A DNA stretch of 64,000 bases from Rhodocyclaceae bacterium (GCA_016721505.1 JADKHX010000008.1:1-64000); one strand, 5' to 3'. Counted from the stretch's first letter, positions 43,705 to 53,132 are shown. Translations and numbers: made by a program. Notes: generated from the letters alone by a model not told the origin.

Positions 43705-45210
43705 TTACCCCAAAAATAAACGATACGCTGCGCTTTCCGATTCATCCCAATAGCGATAACCCAAGCCCTTTAAGAAAGCACGGAATTCTTTCATTTCTTT
43801 CGGCGGTACTTGCATCCCAACCAGCACGCGGCCGGTGTCGGCGCCATGATTGCGGTAGTGGAACAAAGTGATATTCCAGCCCGCGCTCATGTGGCTCAGA
43901 AATTTTAGCAATGCGCCGGGGCGCTCTGGAAATTCAAAGCGATAGATCAACTCATGCATCATCCCCGAGACACGGCCGCCAACCAAATGTCGCACATGCA
44001 CTTTGGCCAATTCATCGTCGGTCAAATCGATCGCCGGATAGCCCAGTTTGTTCAACATTGCCACGAATTTTGTCGCCTCGCGCCGATCGGCGACTTGCAC
44101 GCCGACAAACACATGCGCATCCCCGGCATCGTTGTAGCGGTAGTTGAATTCCGTGATATTGCGCGGGCCAATCAGGTCAATAAACTTCTTGTATGCGCCG
44201 GGTTCTTCAGGCAGGGTCACCGCCAGTACGGCCTCGCGCTGCTCGCCCACTTCAGCGCGTTCGGCGACAAATCGCAAACGATCAAAATTCATATTTGCGC
44301 CAGAAGCCACCGCCACCAGCGTCTTGCCAGTCACGCCGTTTTGCTTGGCCCATTGTTTTGCGCCAGCCACCGCCAGCGCGCCTGCGGGTTCCAGAATCGA
44401 GCGGGTGTCTTCAAACACATCTTTGATCGCCGCGCAGATTGCGTCGGTGTCGACCAAAACCATTTCATCGACATACTCACGGCACAAACGAAAGTTTTCC
44501 GCACCGACCATCTTGACCGCCGCACCGTCGGCGAACAGCCCTACTGTATCGAGGCGCACGCGCTTACCTGCTGCCAATGATCTTGTCATCGCATCAGCAT
44601 CCGAGGCTTCCACGCCGATAATTTTGGTTTGCGGACGCAAGCGCTTGATGTAAGCCGCCACGCCGGAAATCAAACCGCCACCGCCAACGCAACAAAATAC
44701 GACGTCAATCGGCTCTGGATGCTGGCGCAAAATTTCCATGCCGATGGTGCCTTGTCCAGCAATGACATCAGGGTCGTCGAATGGATGAACGAAATTGAGT
44801 TTTTGCGCTTTCTCAAGCACTATCGCGTGGGCGTAAGCATCGTCGTAGGAATCCCCCGCCAACACAACTTCCCCACCGTTTTTGGCGACGGCATCAATTT
44901 TTATTTGTGGCGTTGAAGTCGGCATCACAATCACTGCGCGTATGCCCAATTTCTTCGCCGAAAGCGCCACACCTTGCGCATGATTGCCAGCCGAGGCGCA
45001 AATCACGCCATGCTTTTTTTGCGCCGCAGTAAGCTGCACCATCTTGTTGTAAGCGCCGCGCAGCTTGAAACTAAACACTGGCTGCATATCCTCGCGCTTG
45101 AAGAAAATTTTGTTATTACTGCGCGCAGACAAATTGGCTGCAAAGTCCAAAGGACTTTCTATCGCCACGTCATAGACACGGGCATTGAGTATTTTTTCGA
45201 GGTAATCCAT
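43705..45210 (-). CDS. ilvA: Threonine ammonia-lyase, biosynthetic
   Basis: A PLP enzyme that converts threonine to 2-oxobutanoate, the first step of isoleucine synthesis. The 501-residue form begins MDYLEKILNARVYDVAIESPLDFA; the PLP lysine is in FSFKLRGAYNKM, and the glycine loop is CCVGGGGLISG. Two C-terminal ACT-like domains (AVLAVTLPEEPGAYKKFIDLIG and FRFEFPERPGALLKFLSHM type) mark the isoleucine-inhibited biosynthetic form. Start at 45210 is chosen because the family begins there. Confidence 0.96.
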   Translation of the reverse strand: MDYLEKILNARVYDVAIESPLDFAANLSARSNNKIFFKREDMQPVFSFKLRGAYNKMVQLTAAQKKHGVICASAGNHAQGVALSAKKLGIRAVIVMPTSTPQIKIDAVAKNGGEVVLAGDSYDDAYAHAIVLEKAQKLNFVHPFDDPDVIAGQGTIGMEILRQHPEPIDVVFCCVGGGGLISGVAAYIKRLRPQTKIIGVEASDADAMTRSLAAGKRVRLDTVGLFADGAAVKMVGAENFRLCREYVDEMVLVDTDAICAAIKDVFEDTRSILEPAGALAVAGAKQWAKQNGVTGKTLVAVASGANMNFDRLRFVAERAEVGEQREAVLAVTLPEEPGAYKKFIDLIGPRNITEFNYRYNDAGDAHVFVGVQVADRREATKFVAMLNKLGYPAIDLTDDELAKVHVRHLVGGRVSGMMHELIYRFEFPERPGALLKFLSHMSAGWNITLFHYRNHGADTGRVLVGMQVPPKEMKEFRAFLKGLGYRYWDESESAAYRLFLG

Positions 45211-45308
45211 AGTCAAGGAAAGGTAGAAACTTTGATGAAAAGCCGAAGGCGAAGGGTAACACGCGCCCTGACGGCAAGGGTTCCGCCGTTGGTACAGATG
45301 GGATGCCC

Positions 45309-45806
45309 TCAAATCACTAGCGGCGCATCCGGGAGTTCGTTCGGGTTGTCTTCCCGCGCAGGGAAATGCTGCGCCAGTAAATCACTTGCACGATTGATGG
45401 CATTGACAGCACCGGCACGCCATTGCTGGGCGCGAAATGCTTGTTCCATTGCACGGCAGATCTTGTCCCATTCGCTTTGTGCGACGCGCGCATTGATGCC
45501 ACGGTCAGCAAGAATTTCTACACGGCGGTCGACGAGTTGAATGTAGATCAAGATGCCACTGTTGTCGGCGGTGTCCCACACGCGCAGTTCGGAAAATAAT
45601 TGAATCGCGCGCTGATGCGCAGTCTGCTTTTGCCACAGTGCCGACAGCGGAAGTGCACCTTCGATCACGAAGCGTAGTTCGCCCCGATGCGTCGCCTCGG
45701 ATTGTTTGACGGCGAGTGTAATTGCTGCCAAATCGCTGGCGGAAAAGACGCGCGTGGCGAACCAATCAGGAATCGTCAGATGTTTGAGTGTGCGCTGAAT
45801 ATTCAT
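45309..45806 (-). CDS. TPM domain protein, short cytosolic form
   Basis: A 165-residue protein starting at 45806 (MNIQRTLKHLTIPDWFATRVFSASDLAAITLAVKQSEATHRGELRFVIEGALPL) with a TPM domain (HQRAIQLFSELRVWDTADNSGILIYIQLVDRRVEILADRGINARV). No signal or membrane segment is seen. The ATG overlaps the stop of the upstream TPM gene, so the lemA-TPM-TPM set is one operon. TPM domains have been linked with phosphatase activity or membrane protein maintenance; function here is not proven. Confidence 0.88.
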   Translation of the reverse strand: MNIQRTLKHLTIPDWFATRVFSASDLAAITLAVKQSEATHRGELRFVIEGALPLSALWQKQTAHQRAIQLFSELRVWDTADNSGILIYIQLVDRRVEILADRGINARVAQSEWDKICRAMEQAFRAQQWRAGAVNAINRASDLLAQHFPAREDNPNELPDAPLVI

Positions 45807-46660
45807 CACCAACTCCCCGAGGCGCCACCGCCGCCGAAACTGCCGCCACCGCCAGAAAATCCGCCGCCGCCAAACCCACCACCACGGCCAAATCCGCCGC
45901 CGCCGATTCCACGACCGCCAAAATTGATAAACGACAAAATGAAGATCGCCAGTCCAACGAACACAGCTATTAACCACGAAGCACCAAGCAGAAAAATTAT
46001 TCCTCCAACCAAGCCAGCGAGTGCCATCACACCAAATAATCCTAGAAGCTTGCGTAACAAACTACCGAGGAATGCCGCCACCACGAAGACTGTCATGTAG
46101 CTGTCGAAACTCATTTGAGGCAGATTTCTTGAATTGGAGTGAATGGTCTCTGCCGGCACTTCGCCCCTGCTCGCAGCTTCAAGCGCATCGACGCTCGCTT
46201 GGACGCCGCCGATAAAATCACCTTCCTTGAATCGCGGCGTCATTTGCTCAGCGACAATGCGCTTGGCAATTGCATCGGGAATCGCGCCTTCCAATCCGTA
46301 ACCCACTTCGATGCGTGCGCGCCGATCATTTTTGGCGATGATTACGATCACGCCGTTGTCGGAATTCTTGTGACCAATCTTCCATGCTTCCGCCAAGCGA
46401 ATGCCGAACTGTTCAATAGTTTCCGGCTGCGTAGTCGGCAGCAGCAAAATGGCAATTTGCGCACCGTGCGCTGCATCAATCGCCGCTAGCCGAGCCTCCA
46501 AGCTTGTACGCTGCTCGGCACTGAATGTCGAAGTCAGATCGGTGACGCGGGCAGTTAGTGCCGGAATTGCTACCTCGTCCTGTGCGGCGGCGCTGCCGGT
46601 CAGCGTTGCCGCACAAAGAAACATTGCCGCCAATCCGGCGGCAAGGCGCAAACGCAGCAT
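45806..46660 (-). CDS. TPM domain membrane protein, YgcG type
   Basis: A 284-residue envelope protein: signal peptide (MLRLRLAAGLAAMFLCAATLTGSAAA), extracytoplasmic TPM domain (about 30-165: IPALTARVTDLTSTFSAEQRTSLEARLAAID...VIVIIAKNDRRARIEVGYGLEGAIPDAIAKRI), hydrophobic segments (LLGLFGVMALAGLVGGIIFLLG and LIAVFVGLAIFILSFI) and a glycine-rich C-terminal tail ending in GGGGASGSW. It stands between lemA and a second TPM gene, a common grouping. The Gly tail is coded by G/C-rich repeats and is normal for the family. Confidence 0.9.
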   Translation of the reverse strand: MLRLRLAAGLAAMFLCAATLTGSAAAQDEVAIPALTARVTDLTSTFSAEQRTSLEARLAAIDAAHGAQIAILLLPTTQPETIEQFGIRLAEAWKIGHKNSDNGVIVIIAKNDRRARIEVGYGLEGAIPDAIAKRIVAEQMTPRFKEGDFIGGVQASVDALEAASRGEVPAETIHSNSRNLPQMSFDSYMTVFVVAAFLGSLLRKLLGLFGVMALAGLVGGIIFLLGASWLIAVFVGLAIFILSFINFGGRGIGGGGFGRGGGFGGGGFSGGGGSFGGGGASGSW

Positions 46661-46666
46661 GGAAAA

Positions 46667-47365
46667 TCAATAGCCGGTTTGGAGTGCCGAAGGCGGTGCG
46701 GCGGGCGTCGAAGCCGGAGTGCTTGCAGCTCCCGGCGCCGGCGCGGTCTTAGCATCCGGCGCTGGCACTGCGGCCGGCGCACCAAAATTCACTGCGGGCG
46801 GCGCAGAAATCGCCTTCTCGTCTTCGACCGTGAAGTTCGCTTTGGTCTTCCAACCCATCACCATCGCGGTCAAGTTATTCGGGAACGTGCGCACCGAAAT
46901 GTTGTATTCCTTGACGTCTTTAATGTAACGATTGCGCGCCACCGTAATACGATTTTCCGTGCCTTCAAGTTGTGCCTGCAAGTCGCGGAAATTTGCATCG
47001 GCTTTGAGCTGCGGATAATTCTCGGCAACCACCATCAAGCGCGACAGGGCGCTCCCCAGCTGGCCTTGCGCTGCCTGGAACTTGGCAAACGCCGCTTCGT
47101 CATTGATCAATTCCGGCGTCGCCTTCATTGCACCCACGCTAGCCCGCGCCGCCGCGACTTGCGTCAGCACATCTTTCTCATGCGCCGCATAACCCTGCAC
47201 CGTGGCGACCAAATTCGGAATCAAATCTGCACGCCGTTTGTATTGATTAAGCACCTCCGACCACGCTGCATTCACCCCTTCATCGTTTATCTGAATTTGG
47301 TTATAGCCGCAGCCAGAAAGCATAGTGAGCGCGATAACAAAAAGCGCAATTAGACGAGTACGCAT
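46667..47365 (-). CDS. lemA: LemA family lipoprotein
   Basis: A 232-residue protein with a lipoprotein signal (MRTRLIALFVIALTMLSGCGYNQI, lipobox LSGC) and the LemA coiled-coil domain (NAAWSEVLNQYKRRADLIPNLVATVQGYAAHEKDVLTQVAAARAS...NNLTAMVMGWK). The C-terminal 50 residues are Ala/Pro-rich low complexity. ATG at 47365 is selected because it gives the lipobox. It leads the operon with two TPM genes. Confidence 0.92.
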   Translation of the reverse strand: MRTRLIALFVIALTMLSGCGYNQIQINDEGVNAAWSEVLNQYKRRADLIPNLVATVQGYAAHEKDVLTQVAAARASVGAMKATPELINDEAAFAKFQAAQGQLGSALSRLMVVAENYPQLKADANFRDLQAQLEGTENRITVARNRYIKDVKEYNISVRTFPNNLTAMVMGWKTKANFTVEDEKAISAPPAVNFGAPAAVPAPDAKTAPAPGAASTPASTPAAPPSALQTGY

Positions 47366-47443
47366 GGCGGTCTTCCTTGTCTTGGTAAGTGGAAACATTT
47401 GCAATATGGGGATGGCTGAAGAAAAACGCAAGGGGCGCGCAAC

Positions 47444-47522
47444 GGCGGCGAAGCAGGGGTCTCGCAAAGCACTGCTTTGCGCCTGTGCAGCGGCTCGGCT
47501 GTGCAAAGCCGAGACTCCACAT
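47444..47522 (+). repeat. Family B repeat, copy 1
   Basis: GGCGGCGAAGCAGGGGTCTC followed by palindrome GCAAAGCA-c-TGCTTTGC (47464-47480), GCCTGTGCAGCGG, palindrome CTCGGCT-gtgcaa-AGCCGAG (47494-47513), then ACTCCACAT. It joins directly to a family A tail. Confidence 0.85.
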
Positions 47523-47535
47523 TAGCACCAACTGG
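47523..47535 (+). repeat. Family A tail attached to family B copy 1
   Basis: TTAGCACCAACTGG follows the family B palindromes without a gap. The same join is seen, inverted, at 56934-56949. Confidence 0.75.
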
Positions 47536-47723
47536 CGACGCTTAAGTACTCCCCGAGCAAACCGCAGTCTGCTCTCTATTGTTTCAAGCTTAGTACGCAC
47601 CCGCACTAATTAGCACAGCGTGTGGACCCGGCTAGTGACACAACGACTTGTTGATCTCGCCGGACTGATTAGGGTTGCGCTGGCGAATTGCCAACAGCTA
47701 TGCAAACCAGCGCCGTGAAACTA

Positions 47724-49787
47724 TCAAATCGACAGCCCCACATCGCCTTCGAGCACCGATGTCTTCAGCTGTGGGCGCTCTCCGCTTTTCCATAGTGCCG
47801 CAGTGTGCAATACCCGATATCTAAGCGGCCCGCCGTCCGCTCTTTCGCTGCGCGTTATCGGGCGCGGAATGCAGACAAACTCGGTTTGCATCTCCTTGGC
47901 CGACAAGCGCACCTTGGCATAACCGTGTCCTCCCATATCGACGAACTCGAGATGCGGTGCCAGATCCGGGTTCGACACCGATCGTGCGCGCTTCAGGTCG
48001 AAGCTCTTGGAATATTCGAAGCATGATCGAACGCCGTGCCTGAGCAGCATGTTGAAAGCCCACTCCGGCTTCGCCGCTGCATCCTTGTTGGCAAGGTACA
48101 GCGGTCGTAGCGGATTGTCCTTCTTCATCACGTGCTCATACGATTCCATCGCTCCCGGGCTGACGAGCGAGCCGCCAACGAAGCTCAAGCCGACCGGCTC
48201 GAATTTGCCGGGTGGAAGTTCGGCACTTGCGTATCCGGCCCAGAAGCTGTGGCGGTCGCCGGAGACGATGGCGAAGCCGGTGATCTTCGCGTCGCGTACC
48301 AGATGGTAGATCTCAGTGCGCTCTGCCCACGCGGTACCGTAGTCACCACCGGTCAGTGCGGCGTAGGTGTTCGCTGGCCAGGACTCTTTGGTCAGCCCTG
48401 CGGGAAAGTTCTGCGGGTCGGCGCGCGAATCCAGCGCAGCCAGCGAATTGCCCCAAATCTTCCACACCGCGGTTGAGTTCTTGAGCTTGTCTTTGAACCA
48501 TGCCTTCTGCTCCGCCCCGAGTATCGTTTGCGGCGGTGCGCTTAGTTGCGGGTTCGGCACATGCGCATCGTTGAAGCGGATTTCCGCAGGCGGATTGCCA
48601 CCATTGAAACCGCGTCCGCCGTCGAGAACTTGCATAAGCGGCTCTGGAAACATTCCCTGGAACTCATCTCCGCCGAGTTTATCGAGCGACGGATCGTTGA
48701 AGGGATCGGCGCTGCGATAGCTGCGCTGGTCAGTCATGATCAAATCCAAGTGCGCGCCATAGCGCATCGCCCGATAGATCCGGAGACTGTTGATCGCCAA
48801 TAAGTTGTTCGGTTCTGTCCCCAAGCCATCTCTGTCGAACGTTGTGACCGGTACGTCTTTGACAGCGGGTGGATCGAAGCGCTCGAGTAATCCGCTGGGT
48901 GGGGCGACACGCGCGGGGAGGTATTCGAACCAGGCCTGATTCGCCGCGACCTTGATGCTCTGGCCAGGTCGCTCGAACTTTCCCGCCTTGAGCATGCTTT
49001 GCCAACCTTGCCAGGAGAATTCGTGGTTGTCCCAAATCGCCACGAACGGCCAACGCGCGCGCGCGTCCTGCAGGTCGGGATCCAGAAGGTAACCCTTGTA
49101 GATCGCGCGGTAGCCGTCGACGGTTAGCGGGATGTGGAAGTTGCCGATCTTGTGGCCGTCCTGTATGCGTGCAACTTCATAAATCGTGCGGTCATAACGG
49201 GTTTTCACCTCTTCGGGATACTGCACCACTTCGTAGATGAAATCGCCCAGATGCAGAACGAATCCAAGCTGTTCGGCGGCGGGAGCGCGTTCATCCTCAA
49301 AAATCATCCGGCGATAGGCATTGAGCTTGCCTTCATTGATGTCCTGACAGCTCACGAAGGCGAAGCTGACTGTGCGCGGATCGCTTGCCAAAGGCGCAGT
49401 GATCGTGCGGCCGACCCGGCTGCCGTTGCCATCGGCATCGGTGAAGCGGTACCAGTAAGTTCGCGCCGGTTTGAGTCCGCCAATCAACACGCGTGCGGTC
49501 CAATCCGTGGCACTAGCGACCGGTGTCTGTGCGTGCGCAATGACGTGCTGAAATGCCTCATCCTCGGCGACTTCGACAGTCAGGAAGTAGCGTGTGCCCT
49601 GGTCAAACGGACGCCTGGTCCACAGAATGACGCTGTGCGGATCGGGATCGCCGGACGCGACCCCGTGGGGATAAAAATCACGCCGCTCTGTCCATTTGAC
49701 ACTCGAACTTTGCGCGGGTCCCACCCATGCGAGCGAAGCACCAATTGCTGCGGCAGATTTGAGAAAGGATCGGCGGTTAATTTTCAT
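47724..49787 (-). CDS. phoD: PhoD-type alkaline phosphatase
   Basis: A 687-residue secreted metallo-phosphoesterase. It has a Tat signal (MKINRRSFLKSAAAIGASLAWVGPAQS with RRSFLK), a PhoD N-terminal domain (FYPHGVASGDPDPHSVILWTR) and the calcium/iron site region (FVSCQDINEGKLNAYRRM; FVLHLGDFIYE; VAIWDNHEF; IVSGDRHSFWAGYAS). It releases phosphate from esters outside the cytoplasm. PhoBR genes at 60.4-62.5 kb are the probable regulators. C-terminal sequence KSFDLKRARSVSNPDLAPHLEFVDMGGHGYAKV is typical of this subgroup. Confidence 0.93.
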   Translation of the reverse strand: MKINRRSFLKSAAAIGASLAWVGPAQSSSVKWTERRDFYPHGVASGDPDPHSVILWTRRPFDQGTRYFLTVEVAEDEAFQHVIAHAQTPVASATDWTARVLIGGLKPARTYWYRFTDADGNGSRVGRTITAPLASDPRTVSFAFVSCQDINEGKLNAYRRMIFEDERAPAAEQLGFVLHLGDFIYEVVQYPEEVKTRYDRTIYEVARIQDGHKIGNFHIPLTVDGYRAIYKGYLLDPDLQDARARWPFVAIWDNHEFSWQGWQSMLKAGKFERPGQSIKVAANQAWFEYLPARVAPPSGLLERFDPPAVKDVPVTTFDRDGLGTEPNNLLAINSLRIYRAMRYGAHLDLIMTDQRSYRSADPFNDPSLDKLGGDEFQGMFPEPLMQVLDGGRGFNGGNPPAEIRFNDAHVPNPQLSAPPQTILGAEQKAWFKDKLKNSTAVWKIWGNSLAALDSRADPQNFPAGLTKESWPANTYAALTGGDYGTAWAERTEIYHLVRDAKITGFAIVSGDRHSFWAGYASAELPPGKFEPVGLSFVGGSLVSPGAMESYEHVMKKDNPLRPLYLANKDAAAKPEWAFNMLLRHGVRSCFEYSKSFDLKRARSVSNPDLAPHLEFVDMGGHGYAKVRLSAKEMQTEFVCIPRPITRSERADGGPLRYRVLHTAALWKSGERPQLKTSVLEGDVGLSI

Positions 49788-49975
49788 CGTCTCACTCCAT
49801 TCGGGCGGCGTTTAAGTATTGGATATTCGATAACGAGATTGCGCTGCATCGCACCTGAATTCGAATTAATTGCGACAAACGACGGTTTTTGAGGCACGAA
49901 CGGGGGAGGCACACGTGATGATTCGTTGCGCTGCCAAATTAGTTGTATCGCATGAATCAGAAAGGAGGACGGACT

Positions 49976-50098
49976 ATGCCTTCTCAGAAAACTGCGCCAG
50001 TTGGTGCTGGTGATGGAATGGCCCGTTCATCGGCCACACGCCGTCAGTTGAGATTTCTTGGACATGCCATTCCCGCGACATTCTTGGGGCATTGGTAA
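49976..50098 (+). CDS. Possible small protein translated through a family A repeat
   Basis: A strong ribosome site AAAGGAGG (49961-49968) lies 7 bases before an ATG opening a 40-residue frame, MPSQKTAPVGAGDGMARSS.. ending at TAA 50096-50098. Residues 8-23 are encoded by an inverted long-form family A repeat. The rest matches nothing I know. It could be a small protein, or the 5' remnant of a gene cut by the repeat. Confidence 0.35.
   Translation: MPSQKTAPVGAGDGMARSSATRRQLRFLGHAIPATFLGHW
49997..50043 (-). repeat. Family A repeat, long form, inverted
   Basis: CCAGTTGGTGCTGGTGATGG, AATGGCCCGTTCATC, GGCCACACGCCGT: the exact complement of the long form, in the phoD-fumC gap. Confidence 0.92.
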
Positions 50099-50173
50099 TT
50101 CATGAATTAAATTTTGCTGTGAACCAGGTTGAATGACAAGCACCCAAGCAAATTCAAAGTAACGCAATTTCAC

Positions 50174-50197
50174 TCAGCGTGTGACCAGCACCAACTG
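50174..50197 (+). repeat. Family A repeat, short form
   Basis: CAGCGTGTGACCAGCACCAACTGG, 130 bases from an inverted long copy. The two could pair through CCAGCACCAACTGG. Confidence 0.85.
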
Positions 50198-50333
50198 GCT
50201 AATGATGTCAGCCACCTGAAATCCCCCCCTCTCCGCCGCCCCTTTCCCGCTGGGGGAGAGGAGAGCAAAGTCCGTAGGCTGAGCGCCGCCGTTGCGCGTA
50301 CTATTCACGCATCCAAATCACCAAGGAATTCTC

Positions 50334-51716
50334 ATGCCCACGCCACGAATCGAATCCGACAGCTTCGGCCCGATTGAAGTTCCTGCCGAGCATTTGTGGG
50401 GCGCGCAGACGCAGCGCTCTTTGCTGTATTTCGCCATCGGCGCTGATCACCTGCCTTACGAACTCATCATGGCTTTGGTGCGGGTCAAACGGGCTGCCGC
50501 GTTGGCGAATGGAGATTTGAAATTGCTCGATAACCACATTGCCAAAGCGATTGTGGCTGGCGCTGATGAAGTGCTGAACGGGCGCTGGCCGGATGAGTTT
50601 CCGCTCTCGGTTTGGCAGACGGGTTCGGGCACGCAAAGCAATATGAATGTGAATGAGGTGCTGGCCAATCGTGCTTCGGAATTGCTCGGAGGCGAGCGTG
50701 GGATGGCGCGCTTGGTGCACCCGAATGATCAGGTGAATTTATGCCAGTCTTCGAACGATGTTTTTCCCACTGCAATGCACGTTGCAGCAGTGTGGCAAAT
50801 TGAATTTTCACTGCTGCCTGCGCTGGATAGCTTGATAGCAAGCTTGGCAGAAAAATCCGCCGCGTTTATCCGCATCATCAAGCTTGGTCGCACGCACTTG
50901 CAAGACGCCACGCCAATTACATTGGGACAGGAATTTTCCGGTTATGTGGCGCAACTGGAAATCGCGCGGCGCAGCATCGTTGCAGCATTGCCAGAACTTA
51001 AGACTTTGGCGCTGGGCGGCACAGCGGTGGGGACCGGATTGAACGCCCATGCTGAATTTGCACAACGTGCAGTGGCGCATTTGGCACATGACACCGCACT
51101 AGGTTTCACCTGTGCAGAGAACCGTTTCGCTGCGCTGGCCGGTCACGAGCCGCTGGTATTTGCGCATGGCGCACTCAAAACTTTGGCGACTGCACTGATG
51201 AAAATTGCCAATGACATCCGTTGGTTGGGCAGCGGGCCGCGCGCTGGTTTTGGTGAATTGCTGTTGCCCGAAAACGAACCGGGCAGCTCCATCATGCCGG
51301 GCAAAGTTAACCCCACGCAATGCGAGGCGCTGACCATGGTTTGCGCGCAAGTGCTGGGCAATGATGTTGCCATCAATATCGGCGGCGCGATGGGGAATTT
51401 TGAGCTGAATGTTTTCAAGCCGTTGATCGCCTACAACTTCCTCCACAGCGGGCGGTTGTTGGCCGATGCGATGCGTAGTTTCGATATGCATTGCGTGCGT
51501 GATTTGCAGGCCAACATTGCGCGGATAGACGAATCTCTGGAGAGTAGTTTGATGCTAGCCACCGCGCTTGCGCCGCATATCGGCTACGACAAAACAGCGG
51601 CGATTGCCAAGGCTGCGCATTTGAGTGGCAGCAGTTTGCGCGATGCGGCCATCGCTTCGGGCTTTGTTAGTGCGGAGAGTTACGACGAATGGGTGGTGCC
51701 GGAAAAAATGATTTAG
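50334..51716 (+). CDS. fumC: Class II fumarate hydratase
   Basis: A 460-residue iron-independent fumarase of the TCA cycle, converting fumarate to malate. Motifs: IPVPAEHLWGAQTQRS-like IEVPAEHLWGAQTQRS, TGSGTQSNMNVNEVLANRA, HPNDQVNLCQSSNDVFPTAMH and the signature GSSIMPGKVNPTQCE. The start at 50334 follows AAGGAATTCTC. As an oxidant-resistant fumarase it fits an organism with heavy peroxide defence, though that is inference. Confidence 0.96.
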   Translation: MPTPRIESDSFGPIEVPAEHLWGAQTQRSLLYFAIGADHLPYELIMALVRVKRAAALANGDLKLLDNHIAKAIVAGADEVLNGRWPDEFPLSVWQTGSGTQSNMNVNEVLANRASELLGGERGMARLVHPNDQVNLCQSSNDVFPTAMHVAAVWQIEFSLLPALDSLIASLAEKSAAFIRIIKLGRTHLQDATPITLGQEFSGYVAQLEIARRSIVAALPELKTLALGGTAVGTGLNAHAEFAQRAVAHLAHDTALGFTCAENRFAALAGHEPLVFAHGALKTLATALMKIANDIRWLGSGPRAGFGELLLPENEPGSSIMPGKVNPTQCEALTMVCAQVLGNDVAINIGGAMGNFELNVFKPLIAYNFLHSGRLLADAMRSFDMHCVRDLQANIARIDESLESSLMLATALAPHIGYDKTAAIAKAAHLSGSSLRDAAIASGFVSAESYDEWVVPEKMI

Positions 51717-51728
51717 CGGCAGGGCAAA

Positions 51729-53111
51729 TCATTTTTTAACACCCGCGCCGACAACCATCGGCAACACACTCACCGCATGTGCGGCGACGTGGCGGAAATA
51801 TAGGGTGACGGAAATACCTGCCACAAAAAGACCAGCGCTTGCCGCCATCCAAAACCCGCTGATGCCGCGCGCTGCGCCGAGCAAGTCAGTCAAGCCCAAT
51901 ACATAGCCACCGGCCAAGCCCACGCCCCACAGTGCGACGGCGTAAATAATCATCGGCACGGTGGCGCGTTTGTAGCCGCGCAAAATTTGCGCGAACATGC
52001 CTTGCAGTGCATCAAATGGATGAAAAACCAGCACTAACAAAAATAAGCTGGCGGCGAGTTGGCGCACCGTTTCGTCGTTGGTGTAAATCGCGGCCAAGCT
52101 TTGCGCGTTGAACGCGACCAACAGACTCAAGGCGAATGAAATCGACATGCCGATTTTTACCCCCAACCAACCAGCTTGCCGGGCTTTCACTGGGTCGCCC
52201 GCACCGAGCGATTGGCCGACCAAAACGCCGGTGGCATTGCCCAGCGCGAGTGGGAATGTGTAGAGAAATATCACCACGCTGGAAATAATTTGATGTGCCG
52301 CCGAAGTTGCCGAGCCGAGCCGCGCGACAAATAAAGCCATAAAAGTGAAGGCGGTGACGTCAACCAAAAACATCGCGCCGGTAGGCAAGCCGAGGCGTAA
52401 AAATTCTTTGATTGGCTGCCATTGCGGCCAATCAAAGCGGGAGAAAACGCCATACGCAGAAAACTCCCGCTGACGATAACACCAGACCCACGCAATGCCT
52501 GCCAACGTCGTCATCGTCAGTGCCGACGACCACCCTGCGCCCGCCCCACCTAATGCGGGGAAACCGAGATAACCGAACATCAACACCGTATTGAACGCCA
52601 GCTTGAGTAGTAGCCCCAAGACATTTAGCGCCATCACTGCGCGTGGTCTGGAGATGCCTATTGTGAAGCCGTAAAACACACGAAAAAACAGTACCGCCGG
52701 GATAGACCAAGCAACACCGCTTAAATAGGCACGCACTTTGATCTCTAGAGCCGGTTCGATTTGAGAAAGCGCCAACAGTGGTTCGGGAAATCGTAGCGCG
52801 GTGACAGCAATGATGGACAAGAAAAATGCCAGCCACATGCTTTGACGTACATCGCTGCCAATTTCGGCAAAGCGTCCCGCGCCATAGTGATGCGCGACGA
52901 TGGGCGGTAAAGCCAGCAACACACCCATTGCGGTGACAAAGATGCTGGCATAGATGCTCGCGCCGACGCCAACAGCCGCTAAATCAGTAGGCGATATCTG
53001 CCCAGCCATCAAAGTGTCGATCAAGGTATAAGCCATGACCGCCGCTTGCCCGACCAGCACCGGCCACGAAAGATTGAATAGCTGGCGCGGGAGCGAGATA
53101 TTGGGGTTCAT
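51729..53111 (-). CDS. MATE-family multidrug efflux transporter
   Basis: A 460-residue membrane protein with about 12 helices, of the NorM group (MNPNISLPRQLFNLSWPVLVGQAAVMAYTLIDTLMAGQISPTDLAAVGVGASIYASIFVT; LGNATGVLVGQSLGAGDP). It exports cationic compounds in exchange for sodium or protons. Converges with fumC, 12 bases apart. An inverted long-form family A repeat lies 22 bases upstream of its start. Confidence 0.93.
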   Translation of the reverse strand: MNPNISLPRQLFNLSWPVLVGQAAVMAYTLIDTLMAGQISPTDLAAVGVGASIYASIFVTAMGVLLALPPIVAHHYGAGRFAEIGSDVRQSMWLAFFLSIIAVTALRFPEPLLALSQIEPALEIKVRAYLSGVAWSIPAVLFFRVFYGFTIGISRPRAVMALNVLGLLLKLAFNTVLMFGYLGFPALGGAGAGWSSALTMTTLAGIAWVWCYRQREFSAYGVFSRFDWPQWQPIKEFLRLGLPTGAMFLVDVTAFTFMALFVARLGSATSAAHQIISSVVIFLYTFPLALGNATGVLVGQSLGAGDPVKARQAGWLGVKIGMSISFALSLLVAFNAQSLAAIYTNDETVRQLAASLFLLVLVFHPFDALQGMFAQILRGYKRATVPMIIYAVALWGVGLAGGYVLGLTDLLGAARGISGFWMAASAGLFVAGISVTLYFRHVAAHAVSVLPMVVGAGVKK

Positions 53112-53132
53112 AGAACGATTTTAGCGAGTCGT

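Larger units (their letters stand above)
47366..47723. other. Intergenic region between lemA and phoD, holds family B and A repeats
   Basis: About 360 bases. The central part is a family B element with a family A tail (47444-47535). The remaining 190 bases on the phoD side show no gene or clear hairpin. The lemA promoter should be here but is not evident. Confidence 0.5.
49788..50333. other. Long intergenic region with two family A repeats and one small frame
   Basis: About 545 bases between divergent phoD and fumC. It holds an inverted long-form repeat (49997-50043), a plus-oriented short form (50174-50197), a possible small frame with a strong ribosome site (49976-50098), and a C-rich/G-rich hairpin (CCTCTCC at 50228-50234 with GGAGAGG at 50255-50261). 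A pho box upstream of phoD was looked for and not recognised. Confidence 0.5.

Noticed and set aside
45687..46100. A Pro-rich 137-codon frame opposite the YgcG-type gene
   Set aside because: It mirrors the glycine-rich tail of the real gene.
49134..49892. A 252-codon plus-strand frame opposite phoD
   Set aside because: Entirely opposite a well-conserved gene with intact catalytic motifs; no ribosome site.
50225..50262. Terminator at CCTCTCC...GGAGAGG upstream of fumC
   Set aside because: Loop of 20 bases, no T run, and no gene ends just before it on the plus strand.
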